Assembly (NCBI RefSeq): GCF_022637555.1
Contig: NZ_CP093342.1
Coordinates: 3,286,001-3,350,000 of the forward strand
DNA from: Microbacterium sp. H1-D42
GTDB lineage: Bacteria; Actinomycetota; Actinomycetes; Actinomycetales; Microbacteriaceae
Direction of reading: 5' to 3'
Length of the DNA stretch: 64,000 nt
Made by a program: the position numbers and the translations under genes. The notes beneath the pieces are model-generated. The model worked only from the letters and a program-made list of their open reading frames with translations. It searched no databases and was not told the origin of the DNA. Shown here piece by piece: positions 22,969-31,301 of the stretch. Numbering within the stretch: the stretch's first letter is position 1; every line of letters starts with the position of its first letter.

Positions 22969-24588
22969 TCAGACGCGAGAGGTTGACGCCGGCGCGATGA
23001 TGCGGAACCGCACCAGCGCCCCTGGCGGCAGCTGCCCTGCCAGGTCGAGACACCGGTCGGTCAGGGCGCCGATGATCGGGTACCCGCCGGTGACGGGATG
23101 GTCGGGCAGGAACAGCACCGGCTGCCCGTCGGGCGGCACCTGGATCGCGCCCGTCACTGCACCCTCGCTGGGCAGCTCACCCGCGATCGCGCGCTCCAGG
23201 GGCGCCGCACCATGAAGTCGGATGCCGACACGATCCGCCCGCTGGGTGACGAGCCACTGCTGGGTCTCGAGCACATGCAGGGCGGCTGGCGTGAACCAGT
23301 CGTCGCGCGGGCCGAGCGTGATGTCGAGTTCGATCCGTTCTCCGGATGCCGGCAGCGCGCGCGGCCAGGGATACGGGTCGACCGCGTCGATGGCATCCGA
23401 CCCGATCGGCACGACGTCACCCGATGCGAGCGGTGCGGGTCCGAGCCCGCCCAAGGTGTCGGAGGAGCGGCTGCCGAGCGCTTCGGGCACGCGGATGCCC
23501 CCGCGCACGCCGATCACGTAGCGCAGCCCCCGCGCCGCAGCGCCGAGGCTCAGCACATCGCCGTCATACGTCGCGAACGGGATGCCGTGCGCGATCAGGC
23601 GCTCCTCGCCGGCAGTATCCACCATCGCCAGCTCGCCCACGGCGCCGGTGACCACGGCGACGCCGTCGCCGTGGAAGCGCAGCGTCACGGCACCGAGGCT
23701 CTCAAGCGCGGCTTCGCCGGCGCGGTTGCCGACAGCGCGATTCGCATCACGCAGGGCAGTGCGGTCGGCGGCACCGGATGCTGACACCCCGAGTGCCGCG
23801 CGCCTTGGCCGTCCGAGGTCCTGCACGAGCAATTGCAGGGCAGGCTGCACGACTTCGACCGCCGCCCCCTCGACGACAGCTGTCGGAAGTCCCCGACCAT
23901 CCGGTCCAGCACCCGCGTGTCGCATCCCGGCACTCCGCCCGGCGGCCGAATCGCCTGAGACTCCCAGCACGGCGACGGCCTCCCGCTCCGCGTGCACGAA
24001 CTTCACCCGCGTGCCTGGCGCAAGCAGCGCGGGTGGATCCCGCTCGACGTCCCACATCACGGCCTCTGTGCGTCCGATCAGCTGCCAGCCACCGGGGCTC
24101 TCTCGCGGGTACACGCCTGTGAAGTTCCCCGCCAGGCCGACCGAGCCCGCCGGGACGCGGGTGCGCGGCGACGATCGTCGTGGCACGTCGAAGAGCGGAT
24201 CATCGCCCACCAGATAGCCGAACCCCGGCGCGAAGCCCGAGAACGCCACCTGCCAGTGCGCGGTCAGGTGCCGGTTCACGACTTCCTCGATCGAGATGCC
24301 CAGCGTTCGCGCGACCTCATTGAGGTCCTCTCCGTCGTAGCGCACGGGGATGGTCACTTCGGTCGTGGGCGCGAGGGTGTTGGCATCTGACGTCGTCGTC
24401 CGCAGCGCCTCGGCCAGCCGCTCAGCCGACACCAGCAAGGGGTCGAACCGCACCAGCACCGTGCGCGCGCCGGGGACGCGCTCGACGATGCCGCGCACAG
24501 CGCCACATGCGGCGTTGAGCCGCATGGCCTCATCCAGATCGGCGGCCTCGACCAGCAGCGCCCGATCCGATGCCCGCAGCACCCTCAT
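22969..24588 (-). CDS. pxpBC: 5-oxoprolinase subunits B and C, natural fusion
   Basis: A 539-residue fusion. Residues about 1-205 are the KipI/PxpB domain (VTIPVRYDGEDLNEVARTLG and FSGFAPGFGYLVG), and about 215-539 the KipA/PxpC (AHS2) domain (DLGRPRRAALGVSASGAAD, then LFLPDHPVTGGYPI). With PxpA it forms an ATP-dependent cytosolic 5-oxoprolinase that turns pyroglutamate into glutamate. PxpB and PxpC are often separate; fusion is common in actinobacteria. It follows pxpA by about 100 bases on the same strand; a strong inverted repeat (24621-24655) sits between them. Confidence 0.9.
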   Translation of the reverse strand: MRVLRASDRALLVEAADLDEAMRLNAACGAVRGIVERVPGARTVLVRFDPLLVSAERLAEALRTTTSDANTLAPTTEVTIPVRYDGEDLNEVARTLGISIEEVVNRHLTAHWQVAFSGFAPGFGYLVGDDPLFDVPRRSSPRTRVPAGSVGLAGNFTGVYPRESPGGWQLIGRTEAVMWDVERDPPALLAPGTRVKFVHAEREAVAVLGVSGDSAAGRSAGMRHAGAGPDGRGLPTAVVEGAAVEVVQPALQLLVQDLGRPRRAALGVSASGAADRTALRDANRAVGNRAGEAALESLGAVTLRFHGDGVAVVTGAVGELAMVDTAGEERLIAHGIPFATYDGDVLSLGAAARGLRYVIGVRGGIRVPEALGSRSSDTLGGLGPAPLASGDVVPIGSDAIDAVDPYPWPRALPASGERIELDITLGPRDDWFTPAALHVLETQQWLVTQRADRVGIRLHGAAPLERAIAGELPSEGAVTGAIQVPPDGQPVLFLPDHPVTGGYPIIGALTDRCLDLAGQLPPGALVRFRIIAPASTSRV

Positions 24589-24620
24589 GACACGCCACCC
24601 GCTTCTCGCTCCGGTAAGAG

Positions 24621-24655
24621 TTTCTGTCGCCTGGACAGCCTCCAGACGACAGAAA
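24621..24655. repeat. 35-nt inverted repeat between pxpA and pxpBC
   Basis: TTTCTGTCG-c-CTGGA pairs with TCCAG-a-CGACAGAAA around a 5-base loop, with a single internal mismatch. It lies inside the presumed pxp transcript. A second inverted pair (GATATG and CATATC) follows at about 24658-24688. Read-through attenuation or RNA processing is possible. Confidence 0.6.
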
Positions 24656-24687
24656 CCGATATGGGAGCATATGCGGTTTCGGGCATA

Positions 24688-25458
24688 TCACGCGCTCCGA
24701 GTGGCGAACGGCGCCAGATCGACGCCGGCATCCGAAAGCAGACCCCGGATCCCGGCGGCCATCGTGACCGCGCCTGGGCTGTCGCCGTGCACGCAGATCG
24801 ACTGCGCGTCGACGCGCACGTCGGTGCCGTCGATCGCGCGGATCATGCCGGTCTCGGCGAAACGCAGCATCCGCTCGGCGACCTCGTGCGCGTCGTGCAG
24901 CACCGCGCCGCCCTCGGTGCGCGGCACCAGCGTGCCGTCCGGCAGATACGCCCGATCGGCGAATGCCTCGGACGCCACTTGCAGGCCGGCCCGCGATCCG
25001 ACCTCCAGCACGACGCCGCCGGCCAGCCCGAGCAGCATCAGCCGCGGATCGACAGCGCGGATCGCCGCGACGACTGCCGCAGCCTGCCGTTCATCCCGCG
25101 CGATCGTGTTGTACAGCGCGCCATGCGGCTTGACGTAGTCGACGGCCGCGCCGACGGCCACAGCCATGTCGGCGAGCGCACCGAGCTGCTCTTCGACCAG
25201 AGCCTGCAGCGTCACCGCATCCAGATCCGTCGGGGTGCGTCCGAAGTTCGCGCGGTCGTCGTACGAGGGGTGTGCGCCGATCACCACACCGCGCGCGACA
25301 GCGGCGGCCAGCGTCTGGCGGATCCCCTCTGGCGTGCCGGCATGCAGCCCGCACGACACGTTCGCACTGGTCACGATCTCGAGCATGGCGGCGTCGTCGC
25401 TCACCATGCGCTCAGCGGTGTTCTCGCCGAGGTCGGAGTTGAGATCGATGGATGCCAT
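24688..25458 (-). CDS. pxpA: 5-oxoprolinase subunit A (LamB/YcsF family)
   Basis: A 256-residue PxpA: it starts [13 protein letters not shown] and contains [45 protein letters not shown] and [12 protein letters not shown], all hallmark blocks of the YcsF/LamB family. It acts with PxpB and PxpC in ATP-dependent opening of 5-oxoproline to glutamate. It is divergent from the TMEM175-type gene and is the first gene of the pxp unit. The upstream open frame beyond ATG 25458 is antisense of the channel gene. Confidence 0.93.
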   Translation of the reverse strand: MASIDLNSDLGENTAERMVSDDAAMLEIVTSANVSCGLHAGTPEGIRQTLAAAVARGVVIGAHPSYDDRANFGRTPTDLDAVTLQALVEEQLGALADMAVAVGAAVDYVKPHGALYNTIARDERQAAAVVAAIRAVDPRLMLLGLAGGVVLEVGSRAGLQVASEAFADRAYLPDGTLVPRTEGGAVLHDAHEVAERMLRFAETGMIRAIDGTDVRVDAQSICVHGDSPGAVTMAAGIRGLLSDAGVDLAPFATRSA

Positions 25459-25515
25459 GGCACCAGTCTGCCCGGCGCGCGGGAAACGCGGGGCCGCACG
25501 GCTACTCCTGTTCTG

Positions 25516-25521
25516 TAGCAT
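25516..25521 (+). promoter_or_regulatory. -10 box of the TMEM175-type gene
   Basis: TAGCAT ends 7 bases before the GTG at 25529. Confidence 0.4.
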
Positions 25522-25528
25522 CTGACGA

Positions 25529-26182
25529 GTGACAGAGGCAGAGCCCGGCGCGAAGAGTTCGCTGCTCGAAGCCGATCGCGCCAAGGCGTTCATCGACGCG
25601 GTCGTCGCGATCGCCATGACACTGCTGATCCTGCCCCTGATGGAGAGCGTCTCCGAGGCGGCCGCGAACGACGAGGGCCCCGGCGAGTGGTTCGCCGAGC
25701 ACACCGGTCAACTGATCGCGTTCGCCCTGAGCTTCGCGATCATCGCGATGTTCTGGATGAACCACCACCGCCTGTTCGCACGGGTGCAGCGGATGTCGCC
25801 CGCCCTGCTGTGGATCACCGTGGCCTGGCTGTTCTCGATCGTCTGGCTTCCGGTGGCCACCGCGATGTCGGGCCAGATGCCATCGGATGACCCTGTCGTG
25901 ATCGCCGTCTACATCGGCAGCATGCTGCTGACGTCGACACTCAGCCTGACCACCCGCGTGTACCTGCGTCTGCATCCGGCACTGCACGCGATCGACCCCG
26001 CGAGCGAACTGCGCGGGATCGCCGTCGACCTGGCGATGATCACGCTGTTCGCGGCGTCACTGGCGGTGGCCGTCGCCGTGCCGCAGGTGTCGTACTTCGC
26101 CCTGCTGCTGATGTGGCTGACCGGACCGATGCAGCGGGTGTTCTCACGCCTGCTGCGTTGGCGTGCGAGCCGGCACGTGTAA
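25529..26182 (+). CDS. TMEM175/DUF1211 family membrane protein (potential potassium channel)
   Basis: A 217-residue protein with six predicted helices. The first helix carries [20 protein letters not shown], i.e. the (F/S)-x-D motif with following AI..TLL that marks bacterial TMEM175 proteins, which form leaky potassium-selective channels as tetramers. FWMNHHRLF after helix 2 is also typical. It starts with GTG, likely leaderless. It adds a fourth potassium-related gene to this window, but far from the others. Confidence 0.85.
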   Translation: MTEAEPGAKSSLLEADRAKAFIDAVVAIAMTLLILPLMESVSEAAANDEGPGEWFAEHTGQLIAFALSFAIIAMFWMNHHRLFARVQRMSPALLWITVAWLFSIVWLPVATAMSGQMPSDDPVVIAVYIGSMLLTSTLSLTTRVYLRLHPALHAIDPASELRGIAVDLAMITLFAASLAVAVAVPQVSYFALLLMWLTGPMQRVFSRLLRWRASRHV

Positions 26183-26219
26183 AGCGGCCGGCACCGCACG
26201 GCACCCGCGCAGGGTCAGC

Positions 26220-27218
26220 TCACACCGACGGCGCCGATGCGCGGACGACCAGCTCGGTGGGCATGATCGTCAGTCGGTCGGGATCGCGGCCGGCCAGCAC
26301 ATCGACGATGAGCCCCGCCAGCAGCTCACCCTGCGCGAACATGGGCTGACTCATGCTGGTCAGCTCCGCGGCCGCAGCGAGCGGGGCATCGTCGAAGCCG
26401 ATCACTGCGACGTCCTCTGGCACCCGCAGTCCGGACGAACGCAGCACGCCCAGAGCTCCCCGCGCCATGAGGTCACTGGCGACGAACAGCGCATCGGGGC
26501 GCGGGTCCTGCGCCAGCAGCCGCTGCGCGGCCCCTGCCCCACCCTGCTCGCTGAAGTCGCCATCGATCACCCCAGCTGAGGTGAGTCCGGCATCGGACAG
26601 CGCGCCGAGGAAGCCGTCGCGGCGATCGACGCTGACGGACATCGACAGCGATCCGGTGATGGTCGCGATACGCGTGCGCCCGAGCGCGATGAGGTGCTCA
26701 GTCGCCGCGCGGCCGGCAGCGACGTTGTCTACGTCGACGATGTAGTCGCTGTCGCGCACGTGCGTCGGCCGTCCGCCGAACACGACCGGCACCGTCTCGG
26801 CGATGCGATCGACGAACGAGTCGCTGGCGTGGTGCGAGACGATGATCGCAGCATCCACTCCGCCGTTGCGCACGAATCGGGTCATCTTGCCGCCCGGGTC
26901 CTCGCTCGCGATCAGCAGCGTGAGGATGTAGTCCGACTCGGCGAGGCGCGCACTGATCCCGGCGACGACGGATGCCAGGAACGGGTCGCCGAAGAAGCGC
27001 GTGGTGTCCTCTGGGACGACGAGTCCGATCGCGTGCGTCTGCCGACTCGCAAGCGAGCGAGCGGCGCGGTTCGGAGCGTAGTTCAGCTCGGCGATGGCGT
27101 GCTGCACGGCGGCGAGCGCCTCTGGGCTCACGGCGGTCGACCCGTTGACGACGCGCGAGACGGTCGAGCGCGATACGCCGGCGAGGGTGGCGACCTCTTC
27201 GATCGTGGAGCGGGGCAT
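26220..27218 (-). CDS. LacI family regulator, CebR-like
   Basis: A 332-residue LacI regulator: helix-turn-helix at about 5-58 (TIEEVATLAGVSRSTVSRVV, then NYAPNRAARSLASRQT) followed by VVPEDTTRFFGDPFL, which recalls the Streptomyces cellobiose regulator CebR. It lies 46 bases downstream of the GH1 beta-glucosidase gene on the same strand. The palindrome upstream of that gene contains TGGGAGCGCTCCCA, identical to the published CebR operator core. Together these make a cellobiose/cello-oligosaccharide response very likely. No cebEFG transporter is in the window. Confidence 0.88.
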   Translation of the reverse strand: MPRSTIEEVATLAGVSRSTVSRVVNGSTAVSPEALAAVQHAIAELNYAPNRAARSLASRQTHAIGLVVPEDTTRFFGDPFLASVVAGISARLAESDYILTLLIASEDPGGKMTRFVRNGGVDAAIIVSHHASDSFVDRIAETVPVVFGGRPTHVRDSDYIVDVDNVAAGRAATEHLIALGRTRIATITGSLSMSVSVDRRDGFLGALSDAGLTSAGVIDGDFSEQGGAGAAQRLLAQDPRPDALFVASDLMARGALGVLRSSGLRVPEDVAVIGFDDAPLAAAAELTSMSQPMFAQGELLAGLIVDVLAGRDPDRLTIMPTELVVRASAPSV

Positions 27219-27263
27219 CTGGTCTCTCTCAGCGAAGTCGCGTGGTGGGCTCAGAGGGCGGAC

Positions 27264-28688
27264 TCAGAGCGCTCGGGCGGCGATGATCCGAGCGTAGTCG
27301 CGACCGCTGTCCTTCACTGTGCGCTGCTGCGTCTGATAGTCGACGCGCACGATGCCGAAGCGCTTGGCATACCCCCACGACCACTCGAAGTTGTCCATCA
27401 GCGACCAGTAGAAGTAGCCCCGCACGTCGGCGCCCTGCTCGATGGCATCCAAGGTCGCTCCGAGGTGCGCACGCACGAACGCGGCGCGGTCGGCGTCATG
27501 CACCTGCCCGTCAGCATCCGCCACGTCGTCATAGGCGACGCCGTTCTCGGTGACGTACAGCGTCACGCCTGGCGCGTAGTCCTCGGCGACGCGGACCAGC
27601 AGCCGGGTCAGGCCCTCTGGCTGCACCTCCCAACCCATCGCGGTGCGCGGCAGCCCGCGCTCGACCCAGTGGATGCCGGCGTCGGCGGGGAACGGCGACG
27701 CCGTCTCGCGCTCGTCGAGCCCCTCGGTCTGGTGGGGGTCGCCCTCGGCATCGGGTTGCGGATGCCCCGACAGCAGCTCCCCGTGGTAGTAGTTCACCCC
27801 GAAGGCGTCCAGCGGCGTGGAGATCGTGTCGAGGTCGCCGTCGCGGACGGCGTCCTGCCAGGCGCTGACCGCCTCAGCATCCACCTCGCGCAGGTCGCGG
27901 ACGATGTCGGCCGGGTAGCTGCCGCGGAACAGCGGGTCGAGGAACCAGCGGTTGAACTGCCCGTCGATGCGCCGTGCGGCATCGACATCGCGCGGGTCGT
28001 CGGGGTCGGCCGCGTCCGCGACGGTGAGGTTGAGTGTGATGCCGAGATCGAGACTCGCGTCACGCGCGCGCAGCGCCTGCACGGCGCTGCCGTGCGCGAG
28101 CAGCAGATGATGCGAGGCGAGGAGCCCGTCGCGGATACTGGTGCGTCCCGGCGCGTGCACCCCGGCGGTATAGGAGAGGAACGACGAGCACCACGGCTCG
28201 TTCAGCGTGGTCCAGTGCTGCACGCGGTCGCCGAGGGCGTCGTGCACGCTGAGCGCGTACTCGGTGAATCGCTCGACCACCTCGCGGCTCGCCCATCCTC
28301 CGCGCTCTTCCAGTGCCTGCGGCATGTCCCAGTGGTGCAGCGTCAGCCACGGCACGATGTCAGCCCCGAGCAGCTCGTCGACAAGGCGGCTGTAGAAGTC
28401 AATGCCCTTCGGGTTCACCGGCCCCGCGTCGGGGCGCACCCGCGACCACGAAGTCGAGAAGCGGTACGTCTGCAGACCAAGGTCCTTCATCAGGGCGACG
28501 TCGTCGGCGTAGCGGTGGTAGTGATCGCAGGCGACATCGCCGTTCTCGGCGCCGACAGTCGCACCGGGAACGCGTGCGAAGGCATCCCAGATGGACGCCG
28601 TGCGTCCGTCTTCGAAGGCGGCGCCCTCGATCTGGTAGGCGGCCGTGGCTGCGCCGAAGAGGAAGTTCTCGGGGAAGGAACGGGTCAT
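27264..28688 (-). CDS. GH1 beta-glucosidase
   Basis: A 474-residue family 1 glycoside hydrolase, cytoplasmic (no signal peptide). It has the N-terminal FPENFLFGAATAAYQIEGA, the acid/base motif TLNEP (Glu164) and the nucleophile motif YVTENG (Glu381). Likely substrates are cellobiose and short cello-oligosaccharides, hydrolysed to glucose, which fits the CebR-like regulator immediately downstream. ATG 28688 is preferred because GAGAAT lies 7 bases upstream; ATG 28697 would add three residues. A 32-bp palindromic operator begins 24 bases upstream. Confidence 0.93.
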   Translation of the reverse strand: MTRSFPENFLFGAATAAYQIEGAAFEDGRTASIWDAFARVPGATVGAENGDVACDHYHRYADDVALMKDLGLQTYRFSTSWSRVRPDAGPVNPKGIDFYSRLVDELLGADIVPWLTLHHWDMPQALEERGGWASREVVERFTEYALSVHDALGDRVQHWTTLNEPWCSSFLSYTAGVHAPGRTSIRDGLLASHHLLLAHGSAVQALRARDASLDLGITLNLTVADAADPDDPRDVDAARRIDGQFNRWFLDPLFRGSYPADIVRDLREVDAEAVSAWQDAVRDGDLDTISTPLDAFGVNYYHGELLSGHPQPDAEGDPHQTEGLDERETASPFPADAGIHWVERGLPRTAMGWEVQPEGLTRLLVRVAEDYAPGVTLYVTENGVAYDDVADADGQVHDADRAAFVRAHLGATLDAIEQGADVRGYFYWSLMDNFEWSWGYAKRFGIVRVDYQTQQRTVKDSGRDYARIIAARAL

Positions 28689-28711
28689 GCGCCCCATTCT
28701 CGCACTGTTGC

Positions 28712-28743
28712 GGCGATTCGTGGGAGCGCTCCCACGAATCGCC
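28712..28743. promoter_or_regulatory. CebR-type operator within a 32-bp perfect palindrome
   Basis: The centre, TGGGAGCGCTCCCA at 28721-28734, equals the CebR operator described in Streptomyces. Perfect symmetry extends another 9 bases on each side (GGCGATTCG and its complement). It sits between the beta-glucosidase gene and apt and overlaps the -35 areas of both. Confidence 0.88.
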
Positions 28744-28760
28744 GATCCTCGTGGCTCGGA

Positions 28761-28766
28761 TACCCT
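28761..28766 (+). promoter_or_regulatory. -10 box of apt
   Basis: TACCCT ends 6 bases before the apt GTG, the leaderless spacing. Confidence 0.45.
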
Positions 28767-28772
28767 TGACAG

Positions 28773-29291
28773 GTGAATCCCGAACTGGCACGCGCTGAAT
28801 CACTGATCCGCGAGATCGCCGACTACCCCTCGCCCGGCATCCTGTTCCGCGACATCACTCCGCTGCTGGCTGACGCCGAGGCCCTTCGGGTCACCACCGA
28901 GGCGCTCGTCGAGCCGTTCATCGGCACGTTCGATGTCGTCGCGGGGGTCGAGGCGCGCGGGTTCATCCTCGCCGGGGCTGCCGCGATCGCCGCCGGGGTC
29001 GGCCTGGTGCCGATCCGCAAGGCGGGCAAGCTGCCGCAGCCCGCCGCATCGGTCGACTACGCGCTCGAGTACGGCACCGCCACGATCGAGATGCACGACG
29101 ACCTGCCCGCCGGCACCCGCGTGCTGCTCATCGACGACGTGCTCGCCACCGGCGGCACCCTCGACGCCGGGCGCCAGATCGTCGAACGCCTCGGATACAC
29201 CGTCGCGGGTATCAGCGTGCTGTTCGAGATCGACGGACTCGGCGGGCGCGACCTGATCGGCGATCTGCACACCGTCTTCCGGTCGGCCTGA
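28773..29291 (+). CDS. apt: Adenine phosphoribosyltransferase
   Basis: A 172-residue type I phosphoribosyltransferase that salvages adenine to AMP. It starts ESLIREIADYPSPGILFRDI, contains GVEARGFILA and the PRPP-binding motif VLLIDDVLATGGTLDAG, and ends with FEIDGLGGRD, as in Apt. The GTG start follows a TACCCT box by 6 bases. Expression may be influenced by the CebR-type palindrome only 30 bases upstream, which is an odd pairing of sugar control and purine salvage. Confidence 0.95.
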   Translation: MNPELARAESLIREIADYPSPGILFRDITPLLADAEALRVTTEALVEPFIGTFDVVAGVEARGFILAGAAAIAAGVGLVPIRKAGKLPQPAASVDYALEYGTATIEMHDDLPAGTRVLLIDDVLATGGTLDAGRQIVERLGYTVAGISVLFEIDGLGGRDLIGDLHTVFRSA

Positions 29292-29340
29292 CGGCAATCC
29301 GGCGTCAGCGGCGTCCTCGGCGTCAGCGCATCGGGTTCGG

Positions 29341-30018
29341 CTACGACCCCGGCGCGGCCGGCGGCATCGCCAGATCAGGCGGCGCCACCCCGCGTTCGAT
29401 CGCTGAGCGGACCGAAGCCGCCGCATGCGCCAGACTGCTCACGGCGACGAGCTGGCGTGCCCTGGCGTTGACCGCCAGCAGCATCCGCCGCGCCACCTCA
29501 TCGGGTGATCCGGTCGGACCAAGGGCGGCCACGTTCCGCCCGGCCATCGGCTCGAGGGCATCCGCGTACTCCATGAGGGTCTCGACGTCGTAGTCCAGCC
29601 CGACCTCGGCCGCCTGTGCGAGCGCGTGCGTCAGGCCGCGCTCGGCGGCCCCCGGGTAACCGCGCCAGTCCCGGCGCCGCATCAGCTCGTGGGTGCGCTC
29701 GCTGAATTCGACGTAGGAAGGGTCGGATGCCAGGTCCTCCGGCGTCCCGAGTGCGAAGGTCTGACACGCGTTCATCACATCGAGCGTGGTCGTGCCCTCG
29801 GTGTCGATCAGGTCGGTGAGCGCCCGGATCGCCGTTGTCGACGCCTCGTACACGTCACGCAGCACGAGAATGAGCTTGGCGCGGTCGACGTGCCTTTGGT
29901 CGTAGATCGCCGTCGTCGTGTTCTTCAACTCCCCCGGCGGCAGGATGCCGACCCGGATCCAGTGCTTCAGCGTCGTCGTGCTGGTGGCGCTCTGGTCTGC
30001 GAGCTCACTGAGTTTCAC
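29341..30018 (-). CDS. MerR family transcriptional regulator
   Basis: A 225-residue protein with an N-terminal MerR winged helix (KLSELADQSATSTTTLKHWI, then RVGILPPGE and AIYDQRHVDRAKLI at about 40-55) and a long helical C-terminal half of unknown ligand. There is no cysteine cluster of the metal-sensing type, so a small molecule or no ligand is likely. GTG 30018 follows GGGGGGAGG. A 51-bp near-perfect inverted repeat (30040-30090) covers its promoter, suggesting autoregulation. It is convergent with apt and divergent from the purS leader. Confidence 0.85.
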   Translation of the reverse strand: MKLSELADQSATSTTTLKHWIRVGILPPGELKNTTTAIYDQRHVDRAKLILVLRDVYEASTTAIRALTDLIDTEGTTTLDVMNACQTFALGTPEDLASDPSYVEFSERTHELMRRRDWRGYPGAAERGLTHALAQAAEVGLDYDVETLMEYADALEPMAGRNVAALGPTGSPDEVARRMLLAVNARARQLVAVSSLAHAAASVRSAIERGVAPPDLAMPPAAPGS

Positions 30019-30039
30019 TCTTGTTCCTCCCCCCGAGGA

Positions 30040-30090
30040 GATGCGCAGGTTGGAGAGTAGAGCCTAGGGCCACTCTCCACGATGCGCATC
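30040..30090. promoter_or_regulatory. 51-bp inverted repeat over the merR promoter
   Basis: GATGCGCA-ggt-TGGAGAGT faces ACTCTCCA-cga-TGCGCATC across a 13-base centre that itself contains CCTAGG. On the minus strand TAGGCT within the centre can serve as the merR -10 box. The size and position fit a MerR-type operator between or across promoter elements. Confidence 0.6.
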
Positions 30091-30104
30091 CTATGCGTCG
30101 ACCC

Positions 30105-30234
30105 TATCCTTGCTGTGTAGGGGACCAATCCCGCGTATGGGGGGCATCCGGCGCGGGTGTCGAGGAGTGGGGACTTTTCGATTAGCCCGGATGGAGACAC
30201 CAGGGGGTGCGATCTCCGTCCGGGCACTCTTTTT
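30105..30234 (+). ncRNA. Candidate terminated leader RNA upstream of purSQ
   Basis: A TATCCT box at 30105-30110 could start a transcript near 30117 that would end at the strong terminator 30185-30234, giving about 118 bases. GGTGTC (30156-30161) can pair with GACACC (30196-30201), which overlaps the left arm of the terminator stem, so an antiterminator is possible. No known riboswitch class was recognised. It could be an attenuator for purS-purQ (start at 30326) or a separate small RNA. Confidence 0.4.
30185..30234 (+). terminator. Rho-independent terminator upstream of purS
   Basis: GCCCGGATGGAGA pairs with TCTCCGTCCGGGC (one mismatch in 13) and is followed by ACTCTTTTT. This is the only classical hairpin-plus-T-tract in the window that I noticed, and it ends no annotated gene. 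Confidence 0.85.
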
Positions 30235-30284
30235 GCCTCGGACCCGGCCCGCTTCGGGCATCCTCCCCCGCTGCGGCGGCGCGG

Positions 30285-30290
30285 TAGACT
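30285..30290 (+). promoter_or_regulatory. Possible -10 box for purS downstream of the terminator
   Basis: TAGACT lies 35 bases before the purS ATG. If used, it would bypass the upstream terminator. Confidence 0.35.
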
Positions 30291-30325
30291 CGACATGATC
30301 CCGCCCCGACTTTCTGGAGCCGAGT

Positions 30326-30574
30326 ATGCCCACCATCGTCGTCGACGTCATGCCCAAGGCCGAACTGCTCGACCCGCAGGGAAAGGCCGTCTCCGGCGCT
30401 TTCGCCCGCATGGGCGTCGAGAACTTCTCTCAGGTGCGCATCGGCAAGCGCTTCGAACTCACCGTGGAAGGCGAGGTCACCGATGAGGTGCTCGCCGAAG
30501 CCCGTCGCCTCGCCGAGGACGTGCTGTCGAACTCCGTGATCGAGGACGTCGTGGGCGTCGAGGTCGCACCGTGA
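30326..30574 (+). CDS. purS: Phosphoribosylformylglycinamidine synthase subunit PurS
   Basis: An 82-residue PurS: it starts [20 protein letters not shown] and contains [17 protein letters not shown], as in the family. With PurQ and PurL it forms FGAM synthase (step 4 of purine synthesis) and helps pass ammonia between subunits. GGAG lies 5 bases before the ATG. Its stop overlaps the purQ GTG. purL is not in this window. Confidence 0.95.
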   Translation: MPTIVVDVMPKAELLDPQGKAVSGAFARMGVENFSQVRIGKRFELTVEGEVTDEVLAEARRLAEDVLSNSVIEDVVGVEVAP

Positions 30575-31278
30575 CCGTACGCGTCGGCGTCATCACCTTC
30601 CCCGGATCGCTGGATGACCGCGACGCTCAGCGCGCCGTGCGCATCGCCGGCGCCGAACCGGTGGCCCTCTGGCACGGGTCGCACGACCTCGAAGGCGTCG
30701 ACGCGCTGGTGCTGCCTGGCGGATTCAGCTACGGCGACTACCTGCGCTCCGGTGCGATCGCGGCGCTGTCGCCGATCATGGCCGAGGTGAAGGATGCTGC
30801 CGCCAAGGGTATGCCGGTGCTCGGCATCTGCAACGGATTCCAGATGCTCGTCGAGGCGCACCTGCTGCCGGGCGGTCTGATCCGCAACGACCACCAGCAC
30901 TTCGTGCGCCGCGACCAGAAGCTCACGGTCGCGAACGCCGACACCGCCTGGACCAGCGATTACACCGAGGGCCAGGAGATCGTCATCCCGCTGAAGAACG
31001 GCGAGGGCGGCTACATCGCCTCGGACGAGACCCTCGACCGCCTCGAGGGCGAGGGCCTTGTGGCCTTCCGCTACGCCGGCGTCAACCCGAACGGGTCGCT
31101 GCGCGACATCGCCGGACTCACCAACGCAGCGGGCAACGTCGTCGGCCTCATGCCGCACCCCGAGCACGCCGTCGAGCCGGGCTTCGGTCCCGACATGAGC
31201 GCCGCGATGCGCTCCGGCATCGACGGACTCGGGTTCTTCACGAGCGCCATCGCCGCAGTCGCGCGCCTCGCCGCGTAG
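30571..31278 (+). CDS. purQ: Phosphoribosylformylglycinamidine synthase subunit PurQ
   Basis: A 235-residue class I glutamine amidotransferase supplying ammonia to FGAM synthase. The nucleophile motif is [12 protein letters not shown], preceded by [14 protein letters not shown], and the catalytic His/Glu are in [10 protein letters not shown]. It starts with GTG overlapping the purS stop (GTGA), so the two are translationally coupled. The length is normal for PurQ of the PurS-dependent type. Confidence 0.96.
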   Translation: MTVRVGVITFPGSLDDRDAQRAVRIAGAEPVALWHGSHDLEGVDALVLPGGFSYGDYLRSGAIAALSPIMAEVKDAAAKGMPVLGICNGFQMLVEAHLLPGGLIRNDHQHFVRRDQKLTVANADTAWTSDYTEGQEIVIPLKNGEGGYIASDETLDRLEGEGLVAFRYAGVNPNGSLRDIAGLTNAAGNVVGLMPHPEHAVEPGFGPDMSAAMRSGIDGLGFFTSAIAAVARLAA

Positions 31279-31301
31279 CGCTCGCGACGACGCGCCTGGC
31301 G

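Noticed and set aside
30110..30235. A 6C-type RNA on the minus strand
   Set aside because: C-rich loops occur in that orientation, but only one run reaches six C and the T tract that ends the structure belongs to the plus strand.
30326..31278. A complete FGAM synthase locus
   Set aside because: Only purS and purQ are present; purL is not in the window, so the complex is incomplete here.
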